Source of the DNA: Suillus spraguei
Taxonomy: Eukaryota > Basidiomycota > Agaricomycetes > Boletales > Suillaceae
Reading direction: 5' to 3'
DNA length: 64,000 nt
Assembly (NCBI GenBank): GCA_016800925.1
Contig: JABCPU010000009.1
Span: 1 to 64,000, forward strand
The notes under the pieces were generated by a model that had not been told where the DNA came from, searched no databases, and saw only the letters and a list, made by a program, of their open reading frames with translations. A program made the position numbers and the translations under genes. The first letter of the stretch is position 1. Every line of letters starts with the position of its first letter. Shown one piece after another: positions 47,281 through 59,390 of this stretch.

Positions 47281-47957
47281 TCAAATTTCGCCAGGCGTGG
47301 TTCTGTCTTGACGGATGACAGCATCCTCCACTCGCCGGGTGCTTCGACAGTCTGTAAGAAATATCATCATGGACAACAAGGAGTGTTCGATGCATGGCTC
47401 ACATGCACCGGGCATCAATAGTTTCTCAAGGACAACATTTCGCATACGGAACACTTCGCACCACAGGAGGAAAGTGTATGGAATACGCACATTCAAGCTC
47501 GTTTTCCTTCTAGACCCTTCATACCTGCATCTGGACTGGGTACAGTAGCGCTCGTCCTTTCAGAGTCAAAATTCACCATTGCGACCCTCACACAAGCACT
47601 CGGCTCCAACTCCCCTTTCTCCGCATGCACCTACTTCCCTTCTGTCAATTTCCCAAGATCTGCGCGTTTAAACCGTGCTCAAAGAAGGTCATATCTGCTT
47701 TCTAGAATTCCACTCTTGGTGGAGCGCAAGGTCTTCTTCGTGGGGAACGAGGTATTCAATGAGAACCTAATCCAGGTGGTGATATTTAGTAAGACAGAAC
47801 AAACCGAGGTGCAGTAGAACTCACCTCTTTACCACCGATCAGTTTGTTCTACATGTGTCCTCAGCAAGGTGCCTGCTACAGCAGGCAAATCCGAGCGTTT
47901 AGCAGGTCCGTTCATCACCATCATATATTCCCGACTCTTATTCTTCGCCTCAAGATA
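47281..47957 (+). pseudogene. Long open stret­ch of unknown coding origin with two stops
   Basis: One plus-strand frame is open for about 225 codons except for TAG at 47419 and 47815. It reads ILHSPGASTVCKKYHHGQQG, then FAPQEESVWNTHIQARFPSR, TVALVLSESKFTIATLTQAL and LLVERKVFFVGNEVFNENLI. By chance about ten stops would be expected over this length. It has no ATG at its start. I do not recognise the family. The second stop could lie inside an intron; the first would disable the gene. Confidence 0.35.
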
Positions 47958-48798
47958 AACAGTGGCGTGGCCTGCGGGACCTGAGCTGACCTGGGGGTGA
48001 GTATTTTGGAATGACTAGGACTCGTGGAACTAAGATAGTGTTCATGATACGGATAACCTTTAGTTGCATCGTTGTGCCCCTTCAAGTTGGGCTCAGAAGT
48101 GTACATAGTTGAGTAACGGAAATTTCCGGCAGGCCGCCTGCCGCGCCCCTTGTGGCTATGCTGCTGCAATTGAATCTTTGATCTGTCTATGGGTGACGAA
48201 TCGAACAGGCGCGACTCTATTGAAATAGATCACGTATGGAGCAACATCAATGTCTATTGCACAAGCCAGCCGTAATTGAACAAAGTGGTTTGCGGAATCA
48301 CTTGAAGTTGGCAGGGAATTTCAGTCCTTTCCAGCTTTCTCCTCATAGTGAGTACAAATTTTATCAACCATTATTGACAATGAGACGCAATGAGGTACAC
48401 CCCTGACTGCTAGCATCTGTCTTAGGCTATGTATGGTCCGGGCTTGTTGCATGGTGCACATGGGAGGCTTATCTCGCGCCAACTGGATGGTTAGTGCCCT
48501 TTATCATTCGGTGTCGACAAGAGCGGGTGGATTAATTATTCGATGTTCGTGGCTGGACTACTGGAACACGATATTAATGAATGGAAGTAAAACATGCGAT
48601 CTCCTCATCCCGTCCGAAGATCGGTCATACCAGTGCAAGATATACATGAGTCATACCTGAGGCCTCAGGTTCGCCCCTGCTTTTACATAGCATTGGCCCT
48701 GACAGCCTCGTGGTCTTCGTGCCGTCGAAGTTCATTTAATTGTGCATAAAAGGTTGAGGCCATATCGTGCACCGCTTACCTGAGGATTTCACCTCACG
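47958..48798. other. Upstream region of the tandem kinase gene
   Basis: No coding features. The frame at 48433-48660 is short and featureless. Promoter elements were not recognised. Confidence 0.45.
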
Positions 48799-51700
48799 AT
48801 GTACAACTCCGTTGTAAGTTGACCTTAATTTTGCGCTCATCGATGCATCATCAATGACTATTTGATTAACCTGGCAGAAGAGTAATTGCGTTGTTGTATT
48901 TAAGCTCGAACCATATATCATTCCTACAACAGCCATCCGAAGACTGGAACGGTTTCCCACTGCCTCAGGATGGCTGGGTGACGTCTGGAAATGTTCGATG
49001 TCTACGCAATCTGAGGCCCGTCCTGTACGTTTAAAACAAAATGGAATATTTACAGTGTTGCTTATCGTAATGTAGGTCGCGGTCAAATCAGTTAGGATCC
49101 CTACCGGTGCGGATGGAGAATTAATACGAAAAACAGGCAATGTTAGGGCGTAGAGTAGTCCACCATTCCACTGGCTGACTTCTGAACTCACCAGAGGATT
49201 CGTCGCGAGGCATACGTGTGGATTCAATTGTCGCACGACAACATTCTCCCTCTTGAGGGCATTACTCAAGGATTCGGGCCGCTTCCCGCGTTCGTTGCTC
49301 CATGGATGGAAAACGGAACACTGAACGACTATTTGAGACGGGAAGTTGGTCTTTCGAGAGAAAAGATGTTAGCAATGGTATACGTTTCATATCTGCGAAG
49401 AAAATCGAGTCCTGATTTCAAATGTCAGGTAAGGGAGGTAGCAGCCGGTATTCAGTATTGTGAGTACCGGGGTCTTGCACTTTTAGCCGCTAACGGATCT
49501 CCTGTAGTGCACGACAAGGATATTGTTCACGGTGACATAACTGATGTAGGCTTTGTTCGCAACCATACTCCATGCAGAAGTAATGATCCATAATCTTAGA
49601 CCAACATCCTGGTCAGCAATGATGGGAGGTTATATCTTGCAGATTTCGCTCTCTCGATAATTCTCGCAGAATCAGACAACACTACATTTAGCTCCTGCTA
49701 TGGGGGCAATAGCCGCTGGATGCCGCCAGAGGCAATTGTGCCGCTCGAGGGAATGGAACAGCCGGAGGGTAAGCCAACCAAGGCCGGCGATGTTTACGCA
49801 TATGGCTGTATTATGATGCGGGTGTGTTGGTGTTCTCTCTTTGATTCTATGTTTACTCACATTATGTAGGTGTTTTCTGGACATCAACCTTATCACCGTA
49901 TGAAGGGTGCTGTTGCCATTATGGGAGCAGTATTACGGGGGAACGAACCATTCTCTCAGTCGACTGATATCGACGAAGACATCCAGCTGTTTGCACGACA
50001 ATGCTTGTCAAGGAACAGCCAACATCGCCCGCTAATTGCCCACATCGTGGAGTTCTTGTGGTCACAGACGAACATCACGGAAGCCACGCTGAAGATGATG
50101 TTGTCGAAACTTCCAGTGAAACAAATAGCGAAAGCAGTGCTCATGAAGTGTGACTACCATACCAATGATTTGGAGGTCCTCGGTGCGACTTTGAAATGCA
50201 TGTGGGTACATGAGTCGGGTGAGACCGAGGTTAGTGCATTTACATTGATCCAGGAATCTGTACATAATGCATCAGTCAACAGGTCGCCGTCAAGACTCTG
50301 AGGGATGCTGTTAACAGTCAAAATGATATGGAAAAGATATGTCATGTGAGTAGTTCAGCATCACTGTAGAAAACAATCGGTATTAAATAGCGTACATATT
50401 GCTTTGCAGAGGATTCGTCGCGAGATGTATGTTAGAGAAGAGTTGAGGCACGACACCATCCTTGTCCTCCACGGAATGACTACAGGTTTTGGAGTTCTCC
50501 CCTCCTTTGTATACCCATGGATGGCAGGCGGTTCACTGCATGGCTACTTGCAACGAGAGTACCCCAATTTATCTGCGCATCGGAAGCTCCACATTGTAAG
50601 TTGATGTTTCGCCGTACGGACAAGTCATTTAGTTGATATCGAAAGAACAGCTACTTGAGCTAGCTGATGGCATCAAATATTGTTAGTATCTCATAGCCAT
50701 TCATGCATGGAACTCATACGTGTCCTTAGTGCACAAGAAGGACATTGTGCATGGCAATTTGACAGGCGTATGCTTCAGAAGTTCGCATTGCTCACTAAAG
50801 ATTCTAACTACGTTTCTAGGATAATGTGCTCCTTGACGGATCAGGACATATACGCATCACAGACTTCAGTCGCTCCGTGATGCTGACTGAAACTAGTAAT
50901 TCGATGTTTAGCGAGCAGCTCTTGGGAGATGCAAGGTATATTGCACCTGAATCTATTGTTCATACTGGCCGGACAGGAGCACCAAACCTGACTAAAGCTG
51001 GAGATATGTATTCGTATGGCTGCATTGCAATTCTGGTACGTTTTAGAGCGCATCAATATTTGATGTATCTTACACCAGTGTTATTCAGGTGCTGTTAGGA
51101 AAGATACCATATTCGTGGATTTCTGAAGAGAGTCAAGTGCTTTCGGAAAAAGTGAAGGGCACAGAGCCTTTTCGTCTAACCTTGGAGGTATTATATTCGT
51201 GAAGTTTATGTTACGCAGGCTTTAATGGACTTTAAACTTCAAAGATTGGTGAAGTGCACTTGAACTTGGTGCGTCAGTGCCTATCAGCAGAGGAATCCCG
51301 CCCTTCAATCGAGAAGGTTCTCTACTTGGTCTTAGTTCGAGGTTTTGGGTGAGTTGTATTTGTTGCATACTACTATTGAGCTCATAGTCTTCAGTGCTGT
51401 TGATCTAACGAACTCGGTCCGACGGATTAACAAGAAGTATCATAATGCCGGAGGATTTGCATATGTTCACAAGTGCAAGCTCCGTCTAAGAGATATCAGT
51501 ACGAGCGTCCGACAAGTTGATTCGTGCCGCCAGCTCTCTTCTATGACGACTGATGTTAACGTAGGTGTCTTGTACCTCATTTCGTTCAGCTCTCCTCATA
51601 GTGATCTAGGTCGCAGTCAAGGAAATAATTTTGAAGAACGACGCGGACACGTTGACAATTATCCATGTCAGTAGCCATGTGTTATATCTTCGTTCGACTG

Positions 51701-52605
51701 ACCTTATGTCCTTCAGCGATTGTTCCGAGAGATTAAGCTATGGTTGAAACTTGAGCACAAAAATATTGTTCCTCTCTTGGGAGTTGCAGATGGTTTTGGC
51801 TCCCTCCCCGCACTTGTCTCGCCGTGGTTGGATAATGGAGCACTGACCGGATACATTCAGCGTGAATACAAAATGCTTTCTTACCATAGAAAGTTTGCAC
51901 TAGTTCGGTCTTTTTTTTTCAACATAACTAGTTTGCTAAGGTCCCATTAGCTCGAGGACGTTGCCCGAGGACTTCAATATCGTATGTTTTCTGTTTTGTT
52001 GTTCATGCGAAGTGAACTAACGCTGAATCGGACAGTTCATTCGCAGTCAATCGCTCATGGCGACTTGAGCGGTGTACGTGCACATTTATGAAATTTATGA
52101 ATGCTAAACTAAAGAAGCCTTAGAATAATATTCTTGTCGACAAGAACGGAACAGCAAGCCTCATCGATTTTGGTCTCTCTGCCTTCCTTCCTGACAGAAC
52201 GAGTCAAGCTTTATTACCTACCGAACCTACGTGTACCGTGCCGTACATGGCACCAGAATATTTGACATCTGAAGATGAAAACAAGGTGTCGCCGAAAAGT
52301 GATGTGTACTCTTTTGGAGGGATCATGCTGGAGGCACGTGGTTTGTATTATCTATTGGCACTGGACCAGCTTATCTCCCTCTGTAGGTTCTAGAGGGCAA
52401 GGTCCCATACTACTACATCCGCAACCAACTAGCCATAATTAACTACATATCACAAGGAATAAGACCCACAAGGCCGCCCATATCTGTTATCGTTGACTGT
52501 GACTGGCATTTTATTCAGAAATGTTGGTCAAGAGATATGGATAGTCGACCTTCTGATGAAGACATCCTGGAGTTTGTAGGAGCACGGGCAATAATTCGGC
52601 CATAG
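48799..52605 (+). CDS. Triple tandem TKL-like kinase protein (kinase - pseudokinase - kinase)
   Basis: The ATG at 48799 follows an in-frame TGA. About 900 residues over some 20 exons. Domain 1 (about 30-300): WLGDVWKC loop, VAVKSV lysine, VHGDITDTN catalytic loop, LADFA, PPEAIV. Domain 2 (about 345-600): VAVKTL, VHGNLTGDN with Asn for the catalytic Asp, ITDFS, APESIV. Domain 3 (about 640-900): VAVKEI, AHGDLSGNN, LIDFG, APEYLT. Each domain has the same intron positions and the same lobe motif (GFGPLPAFVAPWM and variants). The C-lobe of domain 1 runs without a stop into the N-lobe of domain 2 in one exon (49870-50229). Domains 2 and 3 join across an in-frame intron (51351-51395). So one polypeptide is predicted. 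It is likely cytosolic, as no signal or membrane segment is seen. Substrates are unknown. Separate genes remain possible until RNA is seen. Confidence 0.8.
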
Positions 52606-53210
52606 TTGATGTTAGTTCCTTTGTACTTTGTCTCTCCATGTGTATGAACCAATATAGTTTTCCGACCAAATTGAATTAAGACGGTCGTTCCTTTAATATC
52701 AAATTTACGGGCGCATCAGTATTCAAATTATCAAGGTTTATTGAAGCGCCTGACAACTATCAAGAAGAAGATGGTTATTCAGCTCCGAGTCGTGCACCAA
52801 TGTCGTGAGCACATCTGCACTGGCCCCTGCCAGCGGTGTGAGAAATCCTGCAGAGTTCACATAAAATTGAATTGAGCGTTTGCAGCATGCAAATCAAAAC
52901 TAACTGTCTGAGTCCTTGCTCCAATTTGCAGTGGTAAGTGTTGCTAATATTACCGTTTACGCAACGAATGTACAAGACTGAGGTTAATTAATGATTGGCC
53001 GGCGCACAGGATCCAGCGTGGCAAAAGGCGTCTCATGAAGAGACGCTTGCCTGCCCTTTTCCCCGTGGTCGCAGCATGCAGACAGTGATAGTGACCTGAT
53101 CATAAGTGAGGCACATACTTAGCATCCCCCAACCGTACATATACCTGTTCAGAATATAGCAAATAATGTTGAATTAAACGATTAGTCCTATGGTAGATTT
53201 ACTAGGCTTC
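52606..53210. other. Convergent intergenic region between two kinase genes
   Basis: The 3' ends of the tandem kinase gene and the opposite kinase gene face each other. No further gene seen. Confidence 0.5.
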
Positions 53211-54489
53211 TTACTTCAACTCCTGTGAAGTGACCTGATCTAATAAGCTCAAAACCTCAACGGCTGAGGGACGACACCCTGCATCACCCCAGCATTTCTC
53301 AATGAAATCCCAGAAAGGATCAGCGATGTGTGGACTCGAGGGTCTTGCGGGCTTCCTACCCTTGAGTATCAAGATAGTGACCTGATAATTATTTCGTACA
53401 TCTGCGTAAGGTTGTTGACCAGTCATAACCTGTGAGATACTTGAATCAGTTGCTAACAAATACAACTACGAATGCGAAATACCTGAAACATGATGCATCC
53501 GAACGAATAGATATCACTGGCTGGCTCTGGAAGAGTCAACGGTTCTTCGTCCTCGGGAGCATTGAAGACCTCCGGAGCAACCCATCGCACACTGTCTCTG
53601 AGATATGAAGTATTTGGGGACTCAGGCCACATTGTGAGGATTCCATGGTCTGCCACCTGGGCATTGCAGGCCGAATCGATTAAAATGTTGTTCTGGCGTT
53701 TCAGGTCAGAGGTGTAAAGCAGGATCTAGACAACTACGTACAGCAGTAAGGTCTCCGTGAACAATACCCGTCGAGTGGACTGCGATGTTGTCGGTTAATG
53801 TTTTTGTGAGTCAGTGAAGATTCCACATACGGTAGCTGATGGCTGCAGCAACTTGCCGCAACTACGGTTCCAATGAATACCATGACACGTGACAATAGCA
53901 TGGAGAAACAACTCACGATTCGAAGCTTAGATTCGATAGTTAACTCTGTAAAATTGTACTGGAGATAGGTGTTAAGTGTGCCGTTGTGCATCCATGGAGA
54001 AACCATGGCCGGAAATAGCCCAAACTCGTAACTGAAACCGAGCAGAGGTAAAAGATTCTCGTGTTGCAACTGTGTTCGGGCATGGACATTGCTCAAGAGC
54101 CTCTAGGAAGCCATAAGATATGAGCAAGATTGATGATTAGATGTGATAGAAAAGCTGAGAACGTACCTGAGTAATTCTGACTTTGTCAGAATTGTCGCCT
54201 GCGACATCAATCCTCATGGACTTGACAGCTACCTGTGGAGTATTCAGATCGCTGGACACGTCCATGCGCAAAGTACACGTACCTCCATTTGAAAGTTGGA
54301 TGTGATGTAGATGCATTTCCATACATCTCCAAAACTACCGTATGCTGTGGGATCGGGTGACTGCTTGACTATAAGTCCTGTGAGATCGTGTAGGCTGCTA
54401 CCACTAGTGGTAGTCAGTTTTAACGTTGACAGCCCAAACTTTCTCACGACCTTCTCCACCCAAGACTTGCAAAGCGAGAAGAAAGACAT
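53211..54489 (-). CDS. TKL-like protein kinase, single domain
   Basis: The ATG is at 54489 and the stop at 53211; about 330 residues in seven or eight exons. An N-terminal amphipathic segment (SLCKSWVEKVVRKFG) precedes the kinase. Motifs: AYGSFGDVWKC glycine loop, VAVKSM lysine, LQHENLLPLLGFSYEFG, VHSTGIVHGDLTANN catalytic loop, ADHG in place of DFG, RWVAPEVF, SDIYSFGCIMFQVMTGQQPY and GCRPSAVEVLSLL. HGD instead of HRD is normal for this family; the His in DHG is unusual but the metal-binding Asp is kept. It is a close relative of the three domains on the facing gene and shares their intron positions, so they arose by local duplication. Signalling partner unknown. Confidence 0.85.
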
Positions 54490-55214
54490 TGTCAAAATTA
54501 GGATGGTTAGTACTTTATCTTGGTTAACGTTTGTCGACTTAAGCTGGTGCTCTTTTAAGATATTGCAAGCATGCCAACCTCACGATCGACGAGCATCATG
54601 GCCTCGTTCAATTTCGACACTCTTCACATGAATCACTGACTCATCAGTCCCAGTAAAGATCCAACATGACGGGGTCGGGGGAAATATGATATTTCTATAA
54701 TTACATAATAGTAAAAATGATAAGATCTGAGATTTCCAAGGAAGACGCGTTGCACGTGTGGTTTTCGTCGTGCATCACATCGTTTTTGTCGTGCACCTGG
54801 ACGGTATCGTTATCACTCCTGTCGTCGTCGTCGTCTATCGTATCGTTCTGTGTCGTTCTCGTTGCGCATCATATCGTTTTCGTTGGCATTGTCCCAATGC
54901 AAGGGTAAGCTCATACATTTTACAAGTTACTTGACTAACTGTAGTGTTCTTCACAGTGACGGAGTAAACCAACTGCCGGCAAGTAGACGTCGGCTTCAAG
55001 CCCACCGCGCTCTCATAAAAAGCGGGTCTGGTAAAGTAGAAAGTTCGCGGGTCGGACGGAGAAAGGGTGCTCGTCCACCATTATGTTTTCCCCTGCATTG
55101 TATGTCTTTTTCATTGCCTATTGCTGTCCTGCCTGCATGTTTTCACCCTGCTTTTGTGCCCCCGCCCTGCGGTTTGCTATTTGCGACTGCACTGTAACAT
55201 CCCATGTCATCCAA

Positions 55215-55402
55215 TCCTGTCTGATGTCGTCACAATACATTGCATTTGCTTGACTCTCATAAATATGCTTGAATCGGGTGAAATATGTAAACTACGGTGA
55301 AAATCAGATCCTGTCCGCTGTTGTCACAGTACATCCCATGTGCTTGACTATAGTAAATATGATTGAATCGGGTGAGATATGTAAATTACGATGAAAATCC
55401 GA
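55215..55402. repeat. Tandem duplication, unit 94 bp
   Basis: Two adjacent diverged units start with TCCTGTCTG (55215) and TCCTGTCCG (55309). Both carry GAATCGGGTGA, ATATGTAAA and GGTGAAAATC or GATGAAAATC at matching places. Confidence 0.85.
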
Positions 55403-56239
55403 TATCATCACGGAAAACCCTGCCCCATCATGTAATATATGGGACGCACTTGAGTGGATTCTGTTTAGCTCGGGAAATTGCCTAGTCAAGAAGAATTTTT
55501 CAGATGTCGTCCGCTGGCGCCCGTTCCCATCATGTTGGGTTTTGACTGGGTTTGAGTGTTTGAGTTACTTACCTTGTGGCTACCGGTACACGACCTTTAT
55601 ATGCTAGAAGTGTATGTTGAGCCGTCGGATGCAAGGGGTGGGCATATTCATAGTAAAAAAATAGTCATGGACCCTGCGCTGGTAACAGTGCAACAGGAGC
55701 GCGCAAAGCCAAAAGGAAGAGAATACAATGGTGCCAGCTTGATTTTGACTGTTCAAGAGGAAGTTTTCACAGATAGAACGTAAGAAGTGACGGGAAATCG
55801 ATACTACTAGGTTGCATTAGGCGAGATTGGAGGCACCGGTGGCAAACAGGTCAGGTAGGCACTCCATTAGTGGGCACAGAGAACTGGGGATGTCGTGCTG
55901 GGCACTTAGAATCACCTAGATAGTGGCGGGAGAGAAAGACTTTAGCGTACTTGACGAAAAGTTGAAACGTACCTCAGTGTTACTGCGCGAGGTGCCACAT
56001 TGTGTGACATGCATCTCAAGCAAGGCTGATTATGTCAGCGGATATCGCTGGCGTTAGTGGCCTAAAACGGATGTAAGTCGTCTGTAAAGTCTATTGGGGG
56101 GGTAGATGACACATGGTTACGAACTGACTGTAAATGAACACCGGCATCGCGGCACACCTGCCTAATAAGGGTAAATATATGATATGATATTCTAATCAGA
56201 ATATTTCAGCCTACGGAAAGTCATCCAATAGACATGGCA

Positions 56240-56345
56240 ATGGGCATTGGCGCCACATTGCCACCGGCATTGCCACCGGCACCTGTCGGCATTTCAAAAC
56301 GGGGCTTGCATTCCCATTGCCACGGGTGTGTTGTCATTGCGGCAT
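56240..56345. repeat. CATTGCC-rich short repeat block
   Basis: CATTGCCACCGG is repeated head to tail and returns as CATTGCCACGGG and CATTGCGGCATT. No coding frame follows from it. Confidence 0.6.
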
Positions 56346-56926
56346 TAGAATGCATTACAACGCATTAAAATGAAATTGAGAAATTTCCGACAGGGAGATT
56401 GTATATATCTGACACTGCTCCTTGCTGATATCAGAACTATGCCTTTCAAGGGCAACACGTGAGACATGCTTCAAGCGCGGTGACGATTATCATCGAGCTT
56501 AACTTTTATTTATACCAAGGTAAGTTCTCGCAACAGAATCCATTTTTCGCTGGCACTCTGACCAGTGTGACTACAGCACGAGCCGAAACTCGCGCCGGAT
56601 CGCTTACATCAGGGCGCTAGAAGTGCCTCAACTTGGTAATTGAGCATCATGGTCAGGCACATGTAGTATCGCTGCAAGGACTCGCTGGCTAGCACGAATA
56701 TTCTACCGAACATGTCCGAATTCTGCACGCGTGCTCCATGCTTTAATCAATTTCAAAAGTGTAGAATCACCGATGCACCGTACAAAAGCCGCCATGGGTG
56801 CTGACTCGTCCTCGACGGTCTTGCTTCCAAGCTTTTTCCTTCCGTTCACCGGCTCATACCGTGCCTCGTCTCTAGGCCTTGCTCTGACATACATACTCGC
56901 CTCTATCCATAAATACTAGAACTCGA

Positions 56927-58809
56927 ATGGAACGGAATGTGGTTTTAGATAGCTCGACCTCTGAGACATATTTTCGAATAGCATCCATATCCATCGCGTT
57001 TTATGAGTAAGTATCTCTCTCTTTCGCTGATCACCGTGTTCTGAACAACATCCACGCTCAGCTACATCATCACGCTCCCCGCCGAATGGCGGTTTTACCG
57101 AAACCAACCGTCAATTTTTCGTATCAGGTATGGTATAGACACGACAGATATTCGGCTGCCGTTGACGAATCCCCACAAGCCTTTCCTGCGTCTTGTTTAT
57201 TCTCATACGGTATGTTCTGGTCACACTCTGGCTGTGGTTCTCTTTCGTTTACGTTTCTTACAGCTATATCAGCGCCTTGGTCATGATACTCAGCAATTAT
57301 GGATATTTCGCGACCAGCTTTACTCAGCAAACGTGTCAATATTACTATCTCGTGACGCCTGCCTTCAAAGGTTTGTCTTGTCAATGTCCACTTATGAGGA
57401 CTATGTTGACCATGTTGTAGTCATGCAATCCATGACATCCCAGGTTATCTTGGGTGTTAGGTATGTTCTATCGGGGTTTCGTGGATGCACAGACTTAACA
57501 CCCCGTAGGACATTCAATATCGCAAGGAGAGACAGGAAGATAGGATTCGCACTGTTACTGCTATACCTGATCTGCATTTCGGTAGGCTTTTGTCACAAGC
57601 GTATTATCTTTTCTCTTACACGTTCAAGTCGGAATGGTTCACCGATCTATATCACCGAATCCGTAAGCTCTTTATGTATATTTCGACCCTTGGTTCGCGT
57701 TGACCTTTAAAACCAACAGCCGTTGTTGTCAATGTACGCCAGTTTTCCTCACAGTGAGACCTCACGAACCTCGTACTTTTTCTAGGGAAAGTAAGTGATT
57801 CCATCACTGTCGTGTGGTTGTCCGGATCCTCATGAACTATAGCTGCACCCCGGTAGATTCTGGAAAGACATTGTCTGCCTGGCTCTTTTACCTCGCTGTG
57901 ATGTTGTATGACCTCGTGATGTTGACGATTTCTACTATACATCTTCTGCATTATAACCCTCTCAGCAGCAGGTGCGCCTTTTCTCTTCTCTGTCTTTATG
58001 TTCACTAAACAATTATTGTTGTCAGAGTAGGTCGATTGGTACGACTGTGAGTGCCTTGCTACTGGTAGAGTGGATGCACGTCGCTCATCATCCTTAGCCT
58101 GATATATGACGGTATTGGATATTTTATCGTGTTGTCAGGCAAGTCTGTTCTGCCTGTGATGTGATGATCATCCTACTGAAATTTCTTCAGCGGCGAACCT
58201 GTTGAACCTCATCCTTTATCATACGACCGATTCTGAGACTCAGGTATGTAGGCCTTTTTCGGATCCGTTGTGAAAGTTAATAAAGCTTATGTTGCCTCGT
58301 TCCTATTATCAGTCGGCGGGGTAAGTTTCACATCGTCTGACATTAAGAAGATTCAGACTGCTCAAAATGCTTTATCAGGGCGTCACTGGGTTACGCTGTA
58401 ACATGGATCATGAGCCAACGGATTCTCATAAATATACAAGGTGCGCAGTGCGGTTCCAGAGGTTGATTGTTCTTCCGCTGACGCTTGCAATTTTCATCTG
58501 TTCCGTTCACCTCGCAAAGACATGTCAGAGCCAGACCCTCGACGCTTCGAAAGCGTGGTCGTCGCACGTCCCACGCTGGTTAGCAGCACGCGGAAGAACG
58601 TGGTGTCCGGTCTCCGATCGCAGTTCGAATCTAAAAGCCACTTTAAAAACTCTAAAAGCCCCATCGATCCAGAGTTCTCTCCCACGTCGCCTCGCAATGG
58701 GCGTTCCGACGACGTGGAACTTGATGTGCGTGTGTGCGTCGAGCAATCGGTGAAGATGGACTATGATTATGAGCCTTCAAGTTCGTGGGATAAGCCGACG
58801 GTGGAATGA
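56927..58809 (+). CDS. DUF6533 seven-helix membrane protein (copy C)
   Basis: The ATG is at 56927; exon 1 ends at 57006 before GTAAGT. Exon 1 encodes SETYFRIASISIAFY and exon 2 DYIITLPAEWRFYRNQPSIF, the DUF6533 signature. Then come LSCVLFILIR, ISALVMILSNYGYFATSFTQ, VMQSMTSQVILGVR, TFNIARRDRKIGFALLLLYL, SAWLFYLAVMLYDLVMLTIS and GYAVTWIMSQRILINI. The tail SEPDPRRFESVVVAR...SSSWDKPTVE stops at 58807. This is the best-preserved complete copy and guided the other models. The product should have about seven membrane helices with a polar cytoplasmic tail. Some middle exons (57740-57800) contain stops in the simplest model and may be intronic. Confidence 0.8.
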
Positions 58810-59106
58810 TTTTGGGGGCACTAGCGCCTAATACCCGTGCTCAGTGCTACTAGTATTGTCACGAGTGCTATGTTTCGTGCAGATCTGAAGAGTTAGATAT
58901 AGCATATGCATATGGGATTGGAGACTAATCATGCAGTTTCAGTGGTGGATGAGTTACGGTCAAGGGGCTTGGTTGACGTTTTACGTTTTAGTGATATCGT
59001 CATTTATATACCATTGCATTTTGCTATCAAGGCTAACCCTGTCTACGTAATTTCTAACTAGGGCTACATACATGCCACAGTTCAATCTGTAAGGATTAAC
59101 ATCACG

Positions 59107-59390
59107 TCTTCTATCCCTGTCTTGAGAGCACGAGGGTCGCCTTTGACTTCTCGGCAGTTTCAGTCTGGCTGTCCGGCGCTGTCCTCGCTCCTCGCCACGT
59201 CCATTTCACATTTCCTACTCTAGCTCCATCGCCACCCGACCCGTTGGCTGCCACGTTGCGAGTTCTCCATCAGAGGGTGCGCGCATCTTCCTAGCGACTT
59301 TTTTGAATATACGTCAGGGCGGTGGATGTAGTAAGTCTTATACTATTATTATTCTATGGAGTATATGTCTAACCCGTAATGTAATATGTC
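59107..59390. other. Spacer between DUF6533 copy C and the phosphotransferase pseudogene
   Basis: Pro/Ser/Arg-type codons here could be the N-terminal (mitochondrial leader-like) end of the phosphotransferase, but frames are broken and no start is certain. Confidence 0.4.

Larger units (their letters stand above)
54490..56926. other. Intergenic with short tandem repeats
   Basis: About 2.4 kb without a convincing gene. It has a GTC run near 54816-54835, a 94-bp tandem duplication (55215-55402) and a CATTGCC-rich block (56240-56345). The ORF at 54850-55197 lies in low-complexity pyrimidine-rich sequence. Confidence 0.55.

Noticed and set aside
48799..52605. Three separate adjacent kinase genes
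   Set aside because: No stop, start or promoter-like gap separates the domains; splicing in the observed phases keeps one frame throughout.
54816..54835. GTC trinucleotide run as a coding repeat
   Set aside because: It lies in a low-complexity region without an extended frame.
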